The notes under the pieces were generated by a model, which was given only the letters and a program-made list of their open reading frames with translations, had not been told where the DNA came from and searched no databases. Shown here piece after piece: positions 26,277 to 34,888 of a stretch of DNA of 64,000 bases; within the stretch, counting starts at the first letter, position 1; each line of letters opens with the position of its first letter. This DNA is from Chachezhania sediminis (GTDB lineage Bacteria; Pseudomonadota; Alphaproteobacteria; Rhodobacterales; Rhodobacteraceae): assembly GCF_009765275.1 (NCBI RefSeq), contig NZ_VOPH01000004.1, positions 62,001-126,000 of the forward strand. The letters are read 5' to 3'. Made by a program: the position numbers and the translations under genes.

Positions 26277-27143
26277 ATGACCATCGTCGTCTTCGGAGGC
26301 ACCGGCCAGATCGGCCGGGCGCTGGTCCCGCAACTGGTGGCGGCGGGCAAAAAGGTCCGCGTTATCACCCGCGATGCGGAAAAGGCCGCGGCATTGCCGG
26401 CCGGCGTGGAAGGCTTCGTTGCCGATCTGGACCGGGCCGATACCCTGCGCCCGGCTTTGGAAGGGGCCGAAGCGGTTTTCCTGCTGATCGCCAACAGCCC
26501 GATCGAAAGCCACCAGGGGCTGACCGTCCTGTCGGTGATCCTGGACGCGAAGCCCCGGCATCTGGTCTACCTGTCCAACGACATCTCGCAGCGCACGCCC
26601 ATCGTGCCCCATGCCGGCGCCAAGCTGGGGATCGAAGCGGCGGTGCGTGCCGGTGGCGTGCCCTACACGATCCTGCGGCCGACCTATTTCATGCAGAACG
26701 ACGCGATGGGAAAGGCCGCGATCATGAACGGGGCCTATGCCGTGCCCTGCGGGCTGAAGCCGCTGCACCGGGTCGACACGCGCGACGTCGCCGACGCGGC
26801 TGCCCGTGCGCTGCTGGACGGCACCTGCGAAGGCCGCGCGGTGCTGCTGTCCAGCGGCGAGGAACAGACGGGACCGGAAGCGGCAGAGCTCTGGTCGCAG
26901 GCGCTGGGCCGCACTGTGGTCTTTCCCGACCTCACGGCCGAGGAATGGGGCGAGATCGTGAAGCCCTACATGCCCGAATGGCTGCATTTCGATCTGATGC
27001 TGATGTACCGCAACCTGCGCGCCACCGGCAGCCCGGCGCGGCCCGCCGAAATGGCGGACCAGGCGCTGCTGCTGCCGGACGGCCCCCGGTCCTATGGCGC
27101 CTACATCGCCGGCACCGCCGCGGACTGGCTGGCCGAAAGCTAA
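26277..27143 (+). CDS. NmrA-like NAD(P)-binding protein
   Basis: 288 residues with a Rossmann N-terminus IVVFGGTGQIGRALV and an atypical SDR/NmrA layout: VYLSNDIS, LRPTYFMQN and the HRVDTRDVADAAARALL segment. It lacks a clear YxxxK catalytic pair, so a redox-sensing or NADPH:quinone oxidoreductase 2-like role is plausible. GAAAGGA is placed before ATG 26277. Its stop overlaps the convergent MarR-GNAT stop by four bases (CTAA). Confidence 0.8.
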   Translation: MTIVVFGGTGQIGRALVPQLVAAGKKVRVITRDAEKAAALPAGVEGFVADLDRADTLRPALEGAEAVFLLIANSPIESHQGLTVLSVILDAKPRHLVYLSNDISQRTPIVPHAGAKLGIEAAVRAGGVPYTILRPTYFMQNDAMGKAAIMNGAYAVPCGLKPLHRVDTRDVADAAARALLDGTCEGRAVLLSSGEEQTGPEAAELWSQALGRTVVFPDLTAEEWGEIVKPYMPEWLHFDLMLMYRNLRATGSPARPAEMADQALLLPDGPRSYGAYIAGTAADWLAES

Positions 27144-28039
27144 AGCGTCAGGGTCCAGGTCTGGCCGATCAGGTCCGTCTCTCGCATCTGGCCTTCGGCC
27201 GGACCGTCCCGGACAAAGCCGATGGCCCGGTAGAGATCCCCGGCCGCCGTAAGCATCTCGTTCGTCGACAGCGTCACCGCGCGGTTGCGGCCCGCCCGGG
27301 CACACTGCACCGCCTCGTCCAGCAGGCGGCGACCCAGGTCCTGCTCCGGCGTTTCGGGGTCGATCCACAGAAGGCGCAGCCGTGCGGTCCGGTCGTCGTC
27401 ATGGACGATCATCACCGATCCCGTGACGCTGCCGTCCAGCTCTGCCACCCAGGCGCGGTCGCGCGAGGGGTCGAAATCCGAAACGAAGCCCGCGACGGTA
27501 TCGGCGACCAGCGCCTCGTAGGTCCAGTCCCAGCCGTGCTCTGCCGCATGCAGGCTGGCGTCGCGGTGGATGATCCAGCTCAGGTCGCCGGGGCTGGGCG
27601 CGCGCAGGACGGCGCGCGACGCCGGCACCCCATTGTCCAGCAGGCGCTGCACCCGGGCCATGGCCTGCACCAGCTGCCGCCGGTCGGCGGATGAGAGCGG
27701 CGCCAGAAGTGCCTCGACGCTGTCCGCGGAAGAGGGGCCCGGGCGATCCCAGCCGTCCCCTTGCATCGCGGCAAGGCCGGCGGCAAAGGCGCTGTCCAGC
27801 AGGCCCTCGCGCTGAAGCCCGGCCAGAATGCGGCCAAGTTCCCCGGGCGCGACCTGAAGGGTACGGGCCAGATCGGCAAGGCCGGGTGCCGCCGCATCCT
27901 GTTGCTTCCCGCCCGGCGGCCGGTCGTGACGTGGACGGTCGGCGGCCAGCGAAGCCAGAATACGCGCATGGAAAAGGTTGAACTGCCGCACGGCGGCGAT
28001 GTCGCCGGGGGCGACAGGGATTCGGGACGAAATGCTCAT
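27140..28039 (-). CDS. MarR-type HTH fused to a GNAT acetyltransferase
   Basis: 299 residues. The N-terminal half (about 10-150) follows the MarR plan: VRQFNLFHARILASL helix, ADLARTLQVAPGELGRILAGLQREGLL as the recognition part and ALLAPLSSADRRQLVQAMARV as the dimer helix. The wing is short. The C-terminal half (about 155-299) is GNAT: LRLLWIDPETPEQDLGRRLLDEAV and LYRAIGFVRDG. Such fusions probably couple transcription control with acetylation. A 17-bp near palindrome 12 bases upstream of the start fits an autoregulatory operator. Confidence 0.85.
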   Translation of the reverse strand: MSISSRIPVAPGDIAAVRQFNLFHARILASLAADRPRHDRPPGGKQQDAAAPGLADLARTLQVAPGELGRILAGLQREGLLDSAFAAGLAAMQGDGWDRPGPSSADSVEALLAPLSSADRRQLVQAMARVQRLLDNGVPASRAVLRAPSPGDLSWIIHRDASLHAAEHGWDWTYEALVADTVAGFVSDFDPSRDRAWVAELDGSVTGSVMIVHDDDRTARLRLLWIDPETPEQDLGRRLLDEAVQCARAGRNRAVTLSTNEMLTAAGDLYRAIGFVRDGPAEGQMRETDLIGQTWTLTL

Positions 28040-28050
28040 GGATCCGGTCG

Positions 28051-28067
28051 TCAGTTAAATTGACTGA
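28051..28067. promoter_or_regulatory. Near-palindromic MarR-type operator candidate
   Basis: TCAGTTAA-A-TTGACTGA: 7 of 8 positions of the two half sites are complementary. It lies 12-28 bases upstream of the MarR-GNAT ATG (minus strand), where bound repressor would block initiation. AT-rich against its GC-rich surroundings. Confidence 0.6.
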
Positions 28068-28207
28068 AATGATGGATGAAGGGCGGAATCGGCCATTGGT
28101 TAACGCTCTACGCGCGCCGCGCAGGTGCCGTGCCAGAGTCGTGCCCGTGCCGTGCCGACGGCTGGGAACGACGTCAGGACGCCTGTCCGGTTCCGGAAAA
28201 AAGCGGC

Positions 28208-29362
28208 CTAGACCAGGACGATGTCGTCCGCCAAGGCCGAGAGGCCGGTATAGCCCTGCAGCGTGACCTGGCCTGCGCCCTCGATATCGATCACCGTGTT
28301 CAGCCCGTCGACCGAGACGTAATCGGCCATGAACTGGTCCACCGTCAGGCCGTCCAGCGCTGCAATGTGCTTGAAGCTCAGCGTGTCGGAGCCGGACTGG
28401 AAGTCGGTGATCCGGTCGATGCCGAAGACGCCCCGGAAGACGAAGTCGTCCGCCCCGTGTCCGCCCGACAGCACGTCGTGGCCCTTGCCACCGACCACGG
28501 TGTCCTTGCCCTTGCCGCCCTGGACGATATCGTCACCCTGACCGCCGCGGGCGATGTCGTGGCCCTTGCCGCCCAGCACCGTATCGTTGCCGGTCTTGCC
28601 CAGGACCTTGTCATGGCCTTTCTGGCCCTTCACCAGATCGTCGCCGGACCCTCCCGCAACCGTGTCGGATCCCGATCCGCCGGATACCAGGTCATTGCCG
28701 GAACCGCCGCGCACGATATCCGATCCGCCTTTGCCCGAAAGCGTATCGTCGCCGCCGCCACCTGCCAGGAAATCGTCGTCCTCGGCGCCGGTCCCGATTT
28801 CGGGCCCGAGCCCGCCGAAATAGTTCCAGCCAGAGGCATTCGGATTGTAGGTGCTGGTGCCGCTGTGGGACACGTATGTCAGGTCCGAGAACGCGTAGAC
28901 ATCGCCCAGCGTGTCCATGTCCACAGGCGTGAACATGTCTTCGCTGTTGGCCGGGTCATAATATTGTTGCCAGTCATTGGCGAAATTCACCGCGGACTGG
29001 CCCGTCAGAACCTTGACGCCCGCCACCTGGATGAAGCTCCAGGCATCGGTCCCGTTGACCGCCTGGGTGAAGGCCACGACGGTGCCTTCCTGTTCGGAAC
29101 CGGGCCCGAACTGTGCAAGTTGCCACTGCACCGGCTGGCTGTTCCAGTCGTCCGAGGACAGCGTCATCGGATAGGATCCCAGGTCCTCGATATACTCCCA
29201 GCCGATCACGGGAAACGTCGTGCCGACCTGATCAGCCGCGTAGCTGAAGCCGAACTGTCCGACATCGTCGGGCACGGTGACATTGATCTGCTCGAAGGTC
29301 GGATAGACGTCTTCGATATATCCGGCCGGCGTCGCAAGGCTTGCGAAATTGTAGGTTGTCAT
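28208..29362 (-). CDS. RTX-type calcium-binding secreted protein
   Basis: 384 residues. The first about 190 residues have no recognised domain. Then come about a dozen glycine/aspartate nonapeptides of the GGxGxDx type (examples: VRGGSGNDL, VAGGSGDDL, VQGGKGKDT), which fold into a Ca2+-binding beta roll, followed by a RITDFQSGSDTLSF linker and a C-terminal region ending in hydrophobic residues, as in type I secretion signals. There is no Sec signal. No type I secretion genes are in the window. ATG 29362 is favoured by AGGGGG nine bases before it; 29371 is also possible. Confidence 0.88.
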   Translation of the reverse strand: MTTYNFASLATPAGYIEDVYPTFEQINVTVPDDVGQFGFSYAADQVGTTFPVIGWEYIEDLGSYPMTLSSDDWNSQPVQWQLAQFGPGSEQEGTVVAFTQAVNGTDAWSFIQVAGVKVLTGQSAVNFANDWQQYYDPANSEDMFTPVDMDTLGDVYAFSDLTYVSHSGTSTYNPNASGWNYFGGLGPEIGTGAEDDDFLAGGGGDDTLSGKGGSDIVRGGSGNDLVSGGSGSDTVAGGSGDDLVKGQKGHDKVLGKTGNDTVLGGKGHDIARGGQGDDIVQGGKGKDTVVGGKGHDVLSGGHGADDFVFRGVFGIDRITDFQSGSDTLSFKHIAALDGLTVDQFMADYVSVDGLNTVIDIEGAGQVTLQGYTGLSALADDIVLV

Positions 29363-29602
29363 CGGTCCCATCCCCCTGGGCGTTCCATCCGAAAGCGGAT
29401 CAAAGCCGCGCCGCGTCCCTTTTCAACCAAGCTGAAAAAAATGGCCGCATTCCGCAAGCGCAAGGCCGGGATTGGGAAAGATCGCAGCCGGATCGTGGCA
29501 TTTCGTGACGGCGGCGGGGCCGGTTCGGGGGGGAGGGACGGCGATTTCGCCAAGGATTGCACAAAGATCGGGCGTCGGAGGAGCGGGCCGCGGCGTGGCC
29601 GG

Positions 29603-30487
29603 TCAGGGCCGGATCGGCAGGTTCACCCCGGTGATCTGCTCCCGCAGCCCCCGAAGGTATCGCGGCACGTCACGGGCGCCATAGGCGGCCTCGCGCACCA
29701 GCCGGTCGAAATGGGCCGTAAAGATCTCGATCCGCTCGCGGTCACGGAAGGCCAGGTAGTGGCTGCCGAGATAAAGCACCGACAGCAGAGGTCCGAAGAT
29801 CGTGATGGGCGAGGAATACAGCCTGCGCGCATCGAAGAGCGACAGCCGCAGTCGAGGATAAAGCTGCGTCGACAGACGCTCCAGCCGGTCCAGCTGTTCC
29901 AGCCGGATCTCGCGGCTGACGCCGCTATAATAGCCTTCGGCGCGGGCGAAGGTGTCGATTTCGTAAAGCGGCAGCGCGATCTCGTAATCCGATTGCGCCT
30001 GCCGCATCCAGTCCAGCCGGTCCTGCGAGGCGCCGATGGCCTGGTCCGCCGTACGGCCCAGATGGGGCTTGTATTCCCATTCGATCAGCGCGCGTGTCTT
30101 CAGCATGTCGGGCAGGGCGGCCGGCACATGCCGGATCTTGTAGCCTTCGGCCTCGCGGTGCCAGGCGTAGATGCGTTCGTCGACCAGCGCCCGGGGCGCT
30201 TCCGTCAGGCTGAGAGAGGTCGACAGAAGCTGCGCGGCACTTTCCGGCCGGTCGGAGAGCGACAGAAGCCAGTCGGCGGATACGCCAAGCGCCGTGGCAC
30301 AGGCGGCCACGACCTGCGCATTGGGCAGGCGGGCGGTATCGGGCGCCAGAAGCTGGGAAATCGTCGATCGGTCGACGCCCGCAGCCCGCGCCAGGGCGCT
30401 TTGACTGACCTCGCCGTCGCGCATGGCGCGGGCCAGACGGTCACGAAATTGCTGCGCGCGCAGTCGTTTGTCTATGAAATCCGGCAT
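29603..30487 (-). CDS. XRE-family transcriptional regulator
   Basis: 294 residues. An N-terminal HTH (about 20-75) reads VSQSALARAAGVDRSTISQLL with an ALGVSADWLLSLSDRPE end typical of the Cro/CI type. The remaining 200 residues form a helical effector-like domain I do not recognise. It is transcribed divergently from a fatty acid desaturase gene, 113 bases apart, so control of membrane lipid desaturation is a reasonable inference. Repeated ACCA/GGTCAC elements lie between them. Confidence 0.83.
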   Translation of the reverse strand: MPDFIDKRLRAQQFRDRLARAMRDGEVSQSALARAAGVDRSTISQLLAPDTARLPNAQVVAACATALGVSADWLLSLSDRPESAAQLLSTSLSLTEAPRALVDERIYAWHREAEGYKIRHVPAALPDMLKTRALIEWEYKPHLGRTADQAIGASQDRLDWMRQAQSDYEIALPLYEIDTFARAEGYYSGVSREIRLEQLDRLERLSTQLYPRLRLSLFDARRLYSSPITIFGPLLSVLYLGSHYLAFRDRERIEIFTAHFDRLVREAAYGARDVPRYLRGLREQITGVNLPIRP

Positions 30488-30522
30488 ATGTTGATTTTGG
30501 TCACCAATCGCGGGTTTTGTTC

Positions 30523-30539
30523 ACCATATACCAAATGGT
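30523..30539. promoter_or_regulatory. Inverted repeat between XRE regulator and desaturase
   Basis: ACCAT-N7-ATGGT lies in a cluster of similar words: TTTGGTCACC at 30515 side, TTGTTCACCAT, then ATGGTCAC. The site is 36-52 bases upstream of the XRE ATG (30487) and about 60 before the desaturase ATG, a position fit for autoregulation and desaturase control. Confidence 0.5.
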
Positions 30540-30600
30540 CACGCTGTCGTGAATATGTTTCTGTTCGGGGCAGGAAACCCTGATCTTTCAATGAAGTGGA

Positions 30601-31632
30601 ATGGACATGGCCTCGACCGAGGTGCCTGGACCCGTTGTCGTGCCCGGATTCGATACCGGCCGAACCCAAGCGATTGCAGGTGCAGCATCGCCCGGGGGCG
30701 GAACGTCGGCAGGTCTTGGTCGTCTTGCCGCGCCGAAGGTGCTGGCAGGGGCCAGGGTCGAATGGGGCACGCTGGGTCTGATGGTGGGCTGTTACGCCGT
30801 GTGGGCGGCCGGGCTGTGGCTGCTTTGGCCGGTGGCACCGGTCCTGGCGGTGATCGTGACGGCGGTGGCGCTGGGCTTTCATTCCTCGCTGACGCACGAG
30901 GCGCTGCACGGGCATCCGTTCCGGTCCGAGGTTGCGAACGAGTTGACGGTGGCCGCGGCGCTGGCGGTGGTCTTTCCCTATCGCCGTTACCGCGACCAGC
31001 ATTTGGCGCATCACAACGACCCGCTGCTGACCGATCCCTATGACGATCCGGAATCGAACTTTCTGGATCCGGACAAGTGGGCGGTGATGCCGCGCTGGAA
31101 ACAGGTGCTGTTCCAGTGGAACAATACACTGCTGGGCCGGATCGTGATCGGGCCCTGGATAGGGACGGCGATGTTCCTGCAGGGCGACTGGCGCCTGATC
31201 CGCGCCGGCGACCGGACGGTGATCCAGGCCTGGCTGCTGCACATCCCGGCGATGATCCTTGTGCTGGGGCTGGTGGCGCTGTCGCCGATGCCGTTCTGGG
31301 CCTACGGGCTGGCGATCTGGGCGGGGCTGGGTCTGATGAAGATCCGCACCTATCTGGAACACCGCGCGCATGAAAAGCACCGGGCGCGGACGGCCATCGT
31401 GGAAGACAGGGGGCCGCTGGCGTGGCTGTTCCTCTACAACAACCTGCATGTCGTCCACCATCAGCATCCGGCGGTGCCGTGGTATCAGCTGCCGGCGCTT
31501 TATGAGCGTAGCGGCGAACGCTATCGCGGCATGAACGAGGCTTACGTCTATCGCTCTTACGGCGAAGTGTTCCGCAGGTATCTGGTGCGGGCGAAGGATT
31601 CCGTGCCGCATCCCCTCTGGCGGTCCCGGTAA
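30601..31632 (+). CDS. Fatty acid desaturase
   Basis: A 343-residue integral membrane di-iron desaturase. The three histidine boxes are present: HEALHGH (about 98-104), HLAHHNDP and HVVHHQHP near 285. Four hydrophobic helices surround them. Known family members introduce double bonds into acyl chains or act on related lipids or carotenoids; the substrate is not readable. The N-terminal 50 residues are low in hydrophobicity. An EamA transporter gene follows 21 bases later on the same strand. Confidence 0.87.
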   Translation: MDMASTEVPGPVVVPGFDTGRTQAIAGAASPGGGTSAGLGRLAAPKVLAGARVEWGTLGLMVGCYAVWAAGLWLLWPVAPVLAVIVTAVALGFHSSLTHEALHGHPFRSEVANELTVAAALAVVFPYRRYRDQHLAHHNDPLLTDPYDDPESNFLDPDKWAVMPRWKQVLFQWNNTLLGRIVIGPWIGTAMFLQGDWRLIRAGDRTVIQAWLLHIPAMILVLGLVALSPMPFWAYGLAIWAGLGLMKIRTYLEHRAHEKHRARTAIVEDRGPLAWLFLYNNLHVVHHQHPAVPWYQLPALYERSGERYRGMNEAYVYRSYGEVFRRYLVRAKDSVPHPLWRSR

Positions 31633-31653
31633 AAGAGGCGCAAGAGAGACGCC

Positions 31654-32556
31654 ATGTCTCTCTGGATTCTGGTCTCTGTCTGCGCGGCGTTCTTCCAGAC
31701 GCTGCGCTTCATGCTTCAGAAATGGTTGTCCACCGCGCGGCTGTCGGCCGCGGGCGCGACCTTTGCGCGGTTCCTGTATTCGGCGCCGTTGCTGCTGCTG
31801 GTGCTGGTGGCCTGGTTCGGCTGGACCGGGCACACGGTTCCGGCGCTTACGGGGCGGTTCTGGCTGTTCGCGCTGGCGGGCGGGGCGGGGCAGATCTTTG
31901 CCACGATCTTCGTCGTCCTGCTGTTCAAGCAGCGCAATTTCGCGGTGGGGATCACCTTCAAGAACGCCGAGGTGCTGCTGACCGCGATCATGGGCCTGTT
32001 CGTCCTGGGCGATGTGGTCAGCCCCCTGGGGTTCTTTGCCATCATTCTGGGCGTGATCGCGATCTTCCTTCTGTCGAAGCCGCCCGAGGGCGGCGGCAAG
32101 TGGTGGCAGAACCTGACCAATCGCGCGGCCGCACTGGGGCTGGGGGCGGGGCTTCTGTTCGCGATCTCCTCTGTCGGGTATCGCGGCGCGTCGCTGCAGA
32201 TCGACGATCCGGCGCCCGTGGTGCGGGCGGCGGTGACCCTGTCGGCGGTGACCCTGTCGCAGATGGTGGCCATGGCGCTGTGGCTGTTCTGGAAGGATCG
32301 CAGGGAACTGGCCGCGGTCTGGGCCGCGCGGCGGTCGGCGGTGTGGATCGGGCTGACCAGCATTGTGGGATCCTTCTGCTGGTTCCTGGCCTTCACCCTG
32401 CAGACGGCCGCCTATGTGAAGGCGGTGGGGCAGGTGGAGCTGGTCTTCAGCCTGATCGCCTCTGTCCTGTTCTTCCGCGAAACGGTGACGAAACGGGAAC
32501 TGTCGGGCATCGCCATGCTTGGCCTGTCGATCCTGCTGCTGATCCTGGCGATCTGA
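31654..32556 (+). CDS. EamA-family transporter
   Basis: 300 residues with about ten helices in two EamA halves (first ends ITFKNAEVLLTAIMGLFVLGD, second ends VELVFSLIASVLFFRETVT). The substrate is unknown. A 15-base in-frame duplication (GCGGTGACCCTGTCG twice near 32230-32260) encodes the repeated AVTLS. It follows the desaturase closely and is probably co-transcribed. Confidence 0.82.
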   Translation: MSLWILVSVCAAFFQTLRFMLQKWLSTARLSAAGATFARFLYSAPLLLLVLVAWFGWTGHTVPALTGRFWLFALAGGAGQIFATIFVVLLFKQRNFAVGITFKNAEVLLTAIMGLFVLGDVVSPLGFFAIILGVIAIFLLSKPPEGGGKWWQNLTNRAAALGLGAGLLFAISSVGYRGASLQIDDPAPVVRAAVTLSAVTLSQMVAMALWLFWKDRRELAAVWAARRSAVWIGLTSIVGSFCWFLAFTLQTAAYVKAVGQVELVFSLIASVLFFRETVTKRELSGIAMLGLSILLLILAI

Positions 32557-32683
32557 GCGGATCTGAACGCGTCCCGGTCGCCCGCCCGCGGCGGACCGCC
32601 CACCCACCCCCGGGCCCTGCCTGCGGCAGGACCCGTCCCGCCACGGGCGGGCGCCCTGCGGTGCGACGCGAGCGGTACGAAAA

Positions 32684-32709
32684 TGCCGCGCCCCTTGCAG
32701 GACGCGGCA
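32684..32709. terminator. Stem-loop between convergent EamA and NUDIX genes
   Basis: TGCCGCG (32684-32690) pairs with CGCGGCA (32703-32709) over a 12-base loop. An AAAA run precedes it on the plus strand (TTTT after it on the minus strand), so it could terminate the NUDIX transcript intrinsically. Confidence 0.5.
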
Positions 32710-32749
32710 ATCCGATCGGTTCATCGGCCTGACAGAGGCCGAACGGCCC

Positions 32750-33517
32750 TCAGGCCGGTGTGGGGCGCTGCATCGAGGCCGGGCGGTGCCCGTCCTCCAT
32801 CGGCTGCTCATGGCCGTAGATCCGCAGGAACAGGTTCGCCTCTTCGTTGTTCTTGAAGAACGGGACGGAGGCGGGCGGTTCCTTTACGGCGGCGCGGGCC
32901 TCGACCTCGGCCAGGACGACCTCGGTGATGAAGGGCAGGTCGAAGCTGCGCGCCTCGGGCAGCGGGATCCACTGGAGATGCGAAAGCTCATCCGTGGCAT
33001 GGGTGAAGTCGTCCAGGTCGCCCTGCACGTCGTCGGCATCCACCAGGAAGAAGCGCGCATCGAAGCGGCGCGGCCGGCCCGGGGGCGTGATCGCGCGGAA
33101 CACGAATTGCAGCATGTCGCCCGCCGGCAGGTGGCCGGTGGCGGCGTAGCGGATCCAGTCTTCCGGCACATCGCCGTCCCAGGTGCCGGGGCGTCCCAGG
33201 ATCAGGCCGGTTTCCTCCCACAGCTCGCGCACGGCGGCGGCGGCCAGTTGGCCTGCAAGGCCCGGCAGGCAGTCCTGTTCCAGCCGCGTGGTGCAGAGGC
33301 CCGGCAGCGGGGCCGCCAGCGGTATGGTGGCATCGGCCGCATCGACCGCACCGCCCGGAAAGACGAACTTGTTGGGAAAGAACGCGGCCTTGGCGCCGCG
33401 CTGGCCCATCAGGACGGCCGGGTTCGTGGCCCGGTCCCGCAGGACGATGACAGTGGCCGCATTGCGGATGGCGGTCTTGTCCGGCGCCGCGGCGCCGGTC
33501 GGTGCTTCAGTGGTCAT
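32750..33517 (-). CDS. NUDIX hydrolase
   Basis: 255 residues. The Nudix box is AVRELWEETGLIL with an upstream PGGAVDAADA, giving the REUXEEXGU core that binds metal and activates water; spacing is longer than in MutT, as in the larger NUDT7/NUDT19-like coenzyme A or acyl-CoA diphosphatase group. The substrate is unproven. The start at 33517 overlaps the DUF983 stop (ATGA). Confidence 0.85.
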   Translation of the reverse strand: MTTEAPTGAAAPDKTAIRNAATVIVLRDRATNPAVLMGQRGAKAAFFPNKFVFPGGAVDAADATIPLAAPLPGLCTTRLEQDCLPGLAGQLAAAAVRELWEETGLILGRPGTWDGDVPEDWIRYAATGHLPAGDMLQFVFRAITPPGRPRRFDARFFLVDADDVQGDLDDFTHATDELSHLQWIPLPEARSFDLPFITEVVLAEVEARAAVKEPPASVPFFKNNEEANLFLRIYGHEQPMEDGHRPASMQRPTPA

Positions 33518-33966
33518 TGATCCTCCCATTCCTCCGGGGCACGGTCGGGTTCTGCCCCGAAGCCCCCCATGCGGCGGGCCCATTGCAGTCCGATCATCAT
33601 CCCCTTCAGCCTGGGCAGAAGGTAGAGGGACAATCCGACCGAGCCAACTGCAAAGATGGTGAAAAGCACCAGCGGGTCGGGACGGAACTCCACGAAGACG
33701 GTCAGCAGCGCCGGCGCCATCAGGTGACCCACGATCAGGATCGTCAGATAGGCCGGGCCGTCGTCGGCCCGCTGGGGGGTGAAGTCCTGCTTGCAGACCG
33801 GGCAGGCGCTGTTGACCGCAAGGTAACCCTTGAAGATCTGTCCCTGTCCGCAGCGCGGGCACTTGCGCCGCCAGCCGCGCAGCATGGCGGGCTTGGTCGG
33901 ACGGTCGGTTTCCTTGCGCACCGAAGTTGCACGCGCAGGCAGGGTCTGGGTATCGGACGGGGTCAT
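33514..33966 (-). CDS. DUF983 family zinc-ribbon membrane protein
   Basis: About 150 residues. A zinc-ribbon (KCPRCGQGQIFKGY, then ACPVCKQDFTP) is followed by two hydrophobic helices, the DUF983 plan. Function is unknown; these proteins often lie near cytochrome oxidase or NUDIX genes. ATG 33966 matches the usual N-terminus; GTG 34014 is an in-frame alternative. It overlaps the NUDIX start, indicating coupled translation. Confidence 0.8.
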   Translation of the reverse strand: MTPSDTQTLPARATSVRKETDRPTKPAMLRGWRRKCPRCGQGQIFKGYLAVNSACPVCKQDFTPQRADDGPAYLTILIVGHLMAPALLTVFVEFRPDPLVLFTIFAVGSVGLSLYLLPRLKGMMIGLQWARRMGGFGAEPDRAPEEWEDQ

Positions 33967-34213
33967 GGCAGGCATCCCGGGGTAAGTAGCGTACGAAACG
34001 CTCGACATATGCACCGTGCAGGGCGCACGGAAGAGCTGCGATTATCTGCCTCAGCTCGCCCGGTGAAAACTGCGCCGATTGCCCTTGCGGCCGGATGTCG
34101 CAAAACTGTCGTCTTTCGAGCCTGCAAAAATTTTCGACGGAACGTCGGCGCCTGCCCGTTTTAAGCACAGATCCGGCGGCAAGGGGCCGGCCGGGCAGGA
34201 AGGGAAGAACCAG

Positions 34214-34855
34214 ATGATCAACAAGATCCATGTCAAGCCGATCGCCGCAATGCTCGCGCTGTCGGTCGGCGTGCTGAGCGCCGGCTCTGCCCTGGCATTC
34301 GGACCGGGGGGGCAGCCCGGATCCGGTCACGGTCCGCGGGGGATGGGCCCCGGACCGATGATGATGAAGATGACCTTTCAGGAGATCGACACCGACGGCA
34401 ACGGTGTGATCACCTATGAAGAGCTGCGCCTGATCGGTCCTAACCGGGCGGCCGAGGGCGACACCGACGGCGACGGCGCACTGAGCCTGGAGGAAGTGCA
34501 GGCGATGGCGATGTCCCGCGCGGCCGAACGGGCGGCGATGATGTTCCAGAAGATGGACAAGGACGGCGACGGCCTGGTCCAGCTGTCGGAACTGCCCCGG
34601 CCCCGTGGCACCGGCATGATCTTCGACCGGATGGATCGCGACAATGACGGCAGCATCACCGAGGTCGAGTTCGAGGTGGCCAAGGTGCTGATGGCCGAGC
34701 ACATGCAGGACCGCATGAAGAAGGGCGGCTCCCAGCACGGACCCGATGGCGGATGCCACGGTGGATACCGTGGGCATGGCGGTCATGGCGACCGGATGCA
34801 GCGCAATGCCCCCGGCAGTCAGGCCCCGGCCATGCCGGCGCCGGAACAGGACTGA
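34214..34855 (+). CDS. Periplasmic EF-hand protein
   Basis: 213 residues with a Sec signal peptide (cleavage likely after GSALA, about residue 28) and four canonical EF-hand loops: 59-70 (DTDGNGVITYEE), 83-94, 115-126 and 141-152, each with D-x-D-x-D/N spacing. The tail is rich in His and Gly (HGPDGGCHGGYRGHGGHG) and could bind transition metals. It stands 33 bases before a sigma factor gene and begins a four-gene run with a CnrX-like sensor. Role proposed: Ca2+ or metal buffering or sensing outside the membrane. Confidence 0.85.
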   Translation: MINKIHVKPIAAMLALSVGVLSAGSALAFGPGGQPGSGHGPRGMGPGPMMMKMTFQEIDTDGNGVITYEELRLIGPNRAAEGDTDGDGALSLEEVQAMAMSRAAERAAMMFQKMDKDGDGLVQLSELPRPRGTGMIFDRMDRDNDGSITEVEFEVAKVLMAEHMQDRMKKGGSQHGPDGGCHGGYRGHGGHGDRMQRNAPGSQAPAMPAPEQD

Positions 34856-34888
34856 CGGGCGGCCTGACGGAGCCTAGACTGCGTGCGT

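Noticed and set aside
28076-30583. Plus-strand open frame of about 835 codons over RTX and XRE genes
   Set aside because: Antisense to an RTX repeat region whose glycine/aspartate codons keep the frame open. The repeats explain the apparent regular protein pattern.
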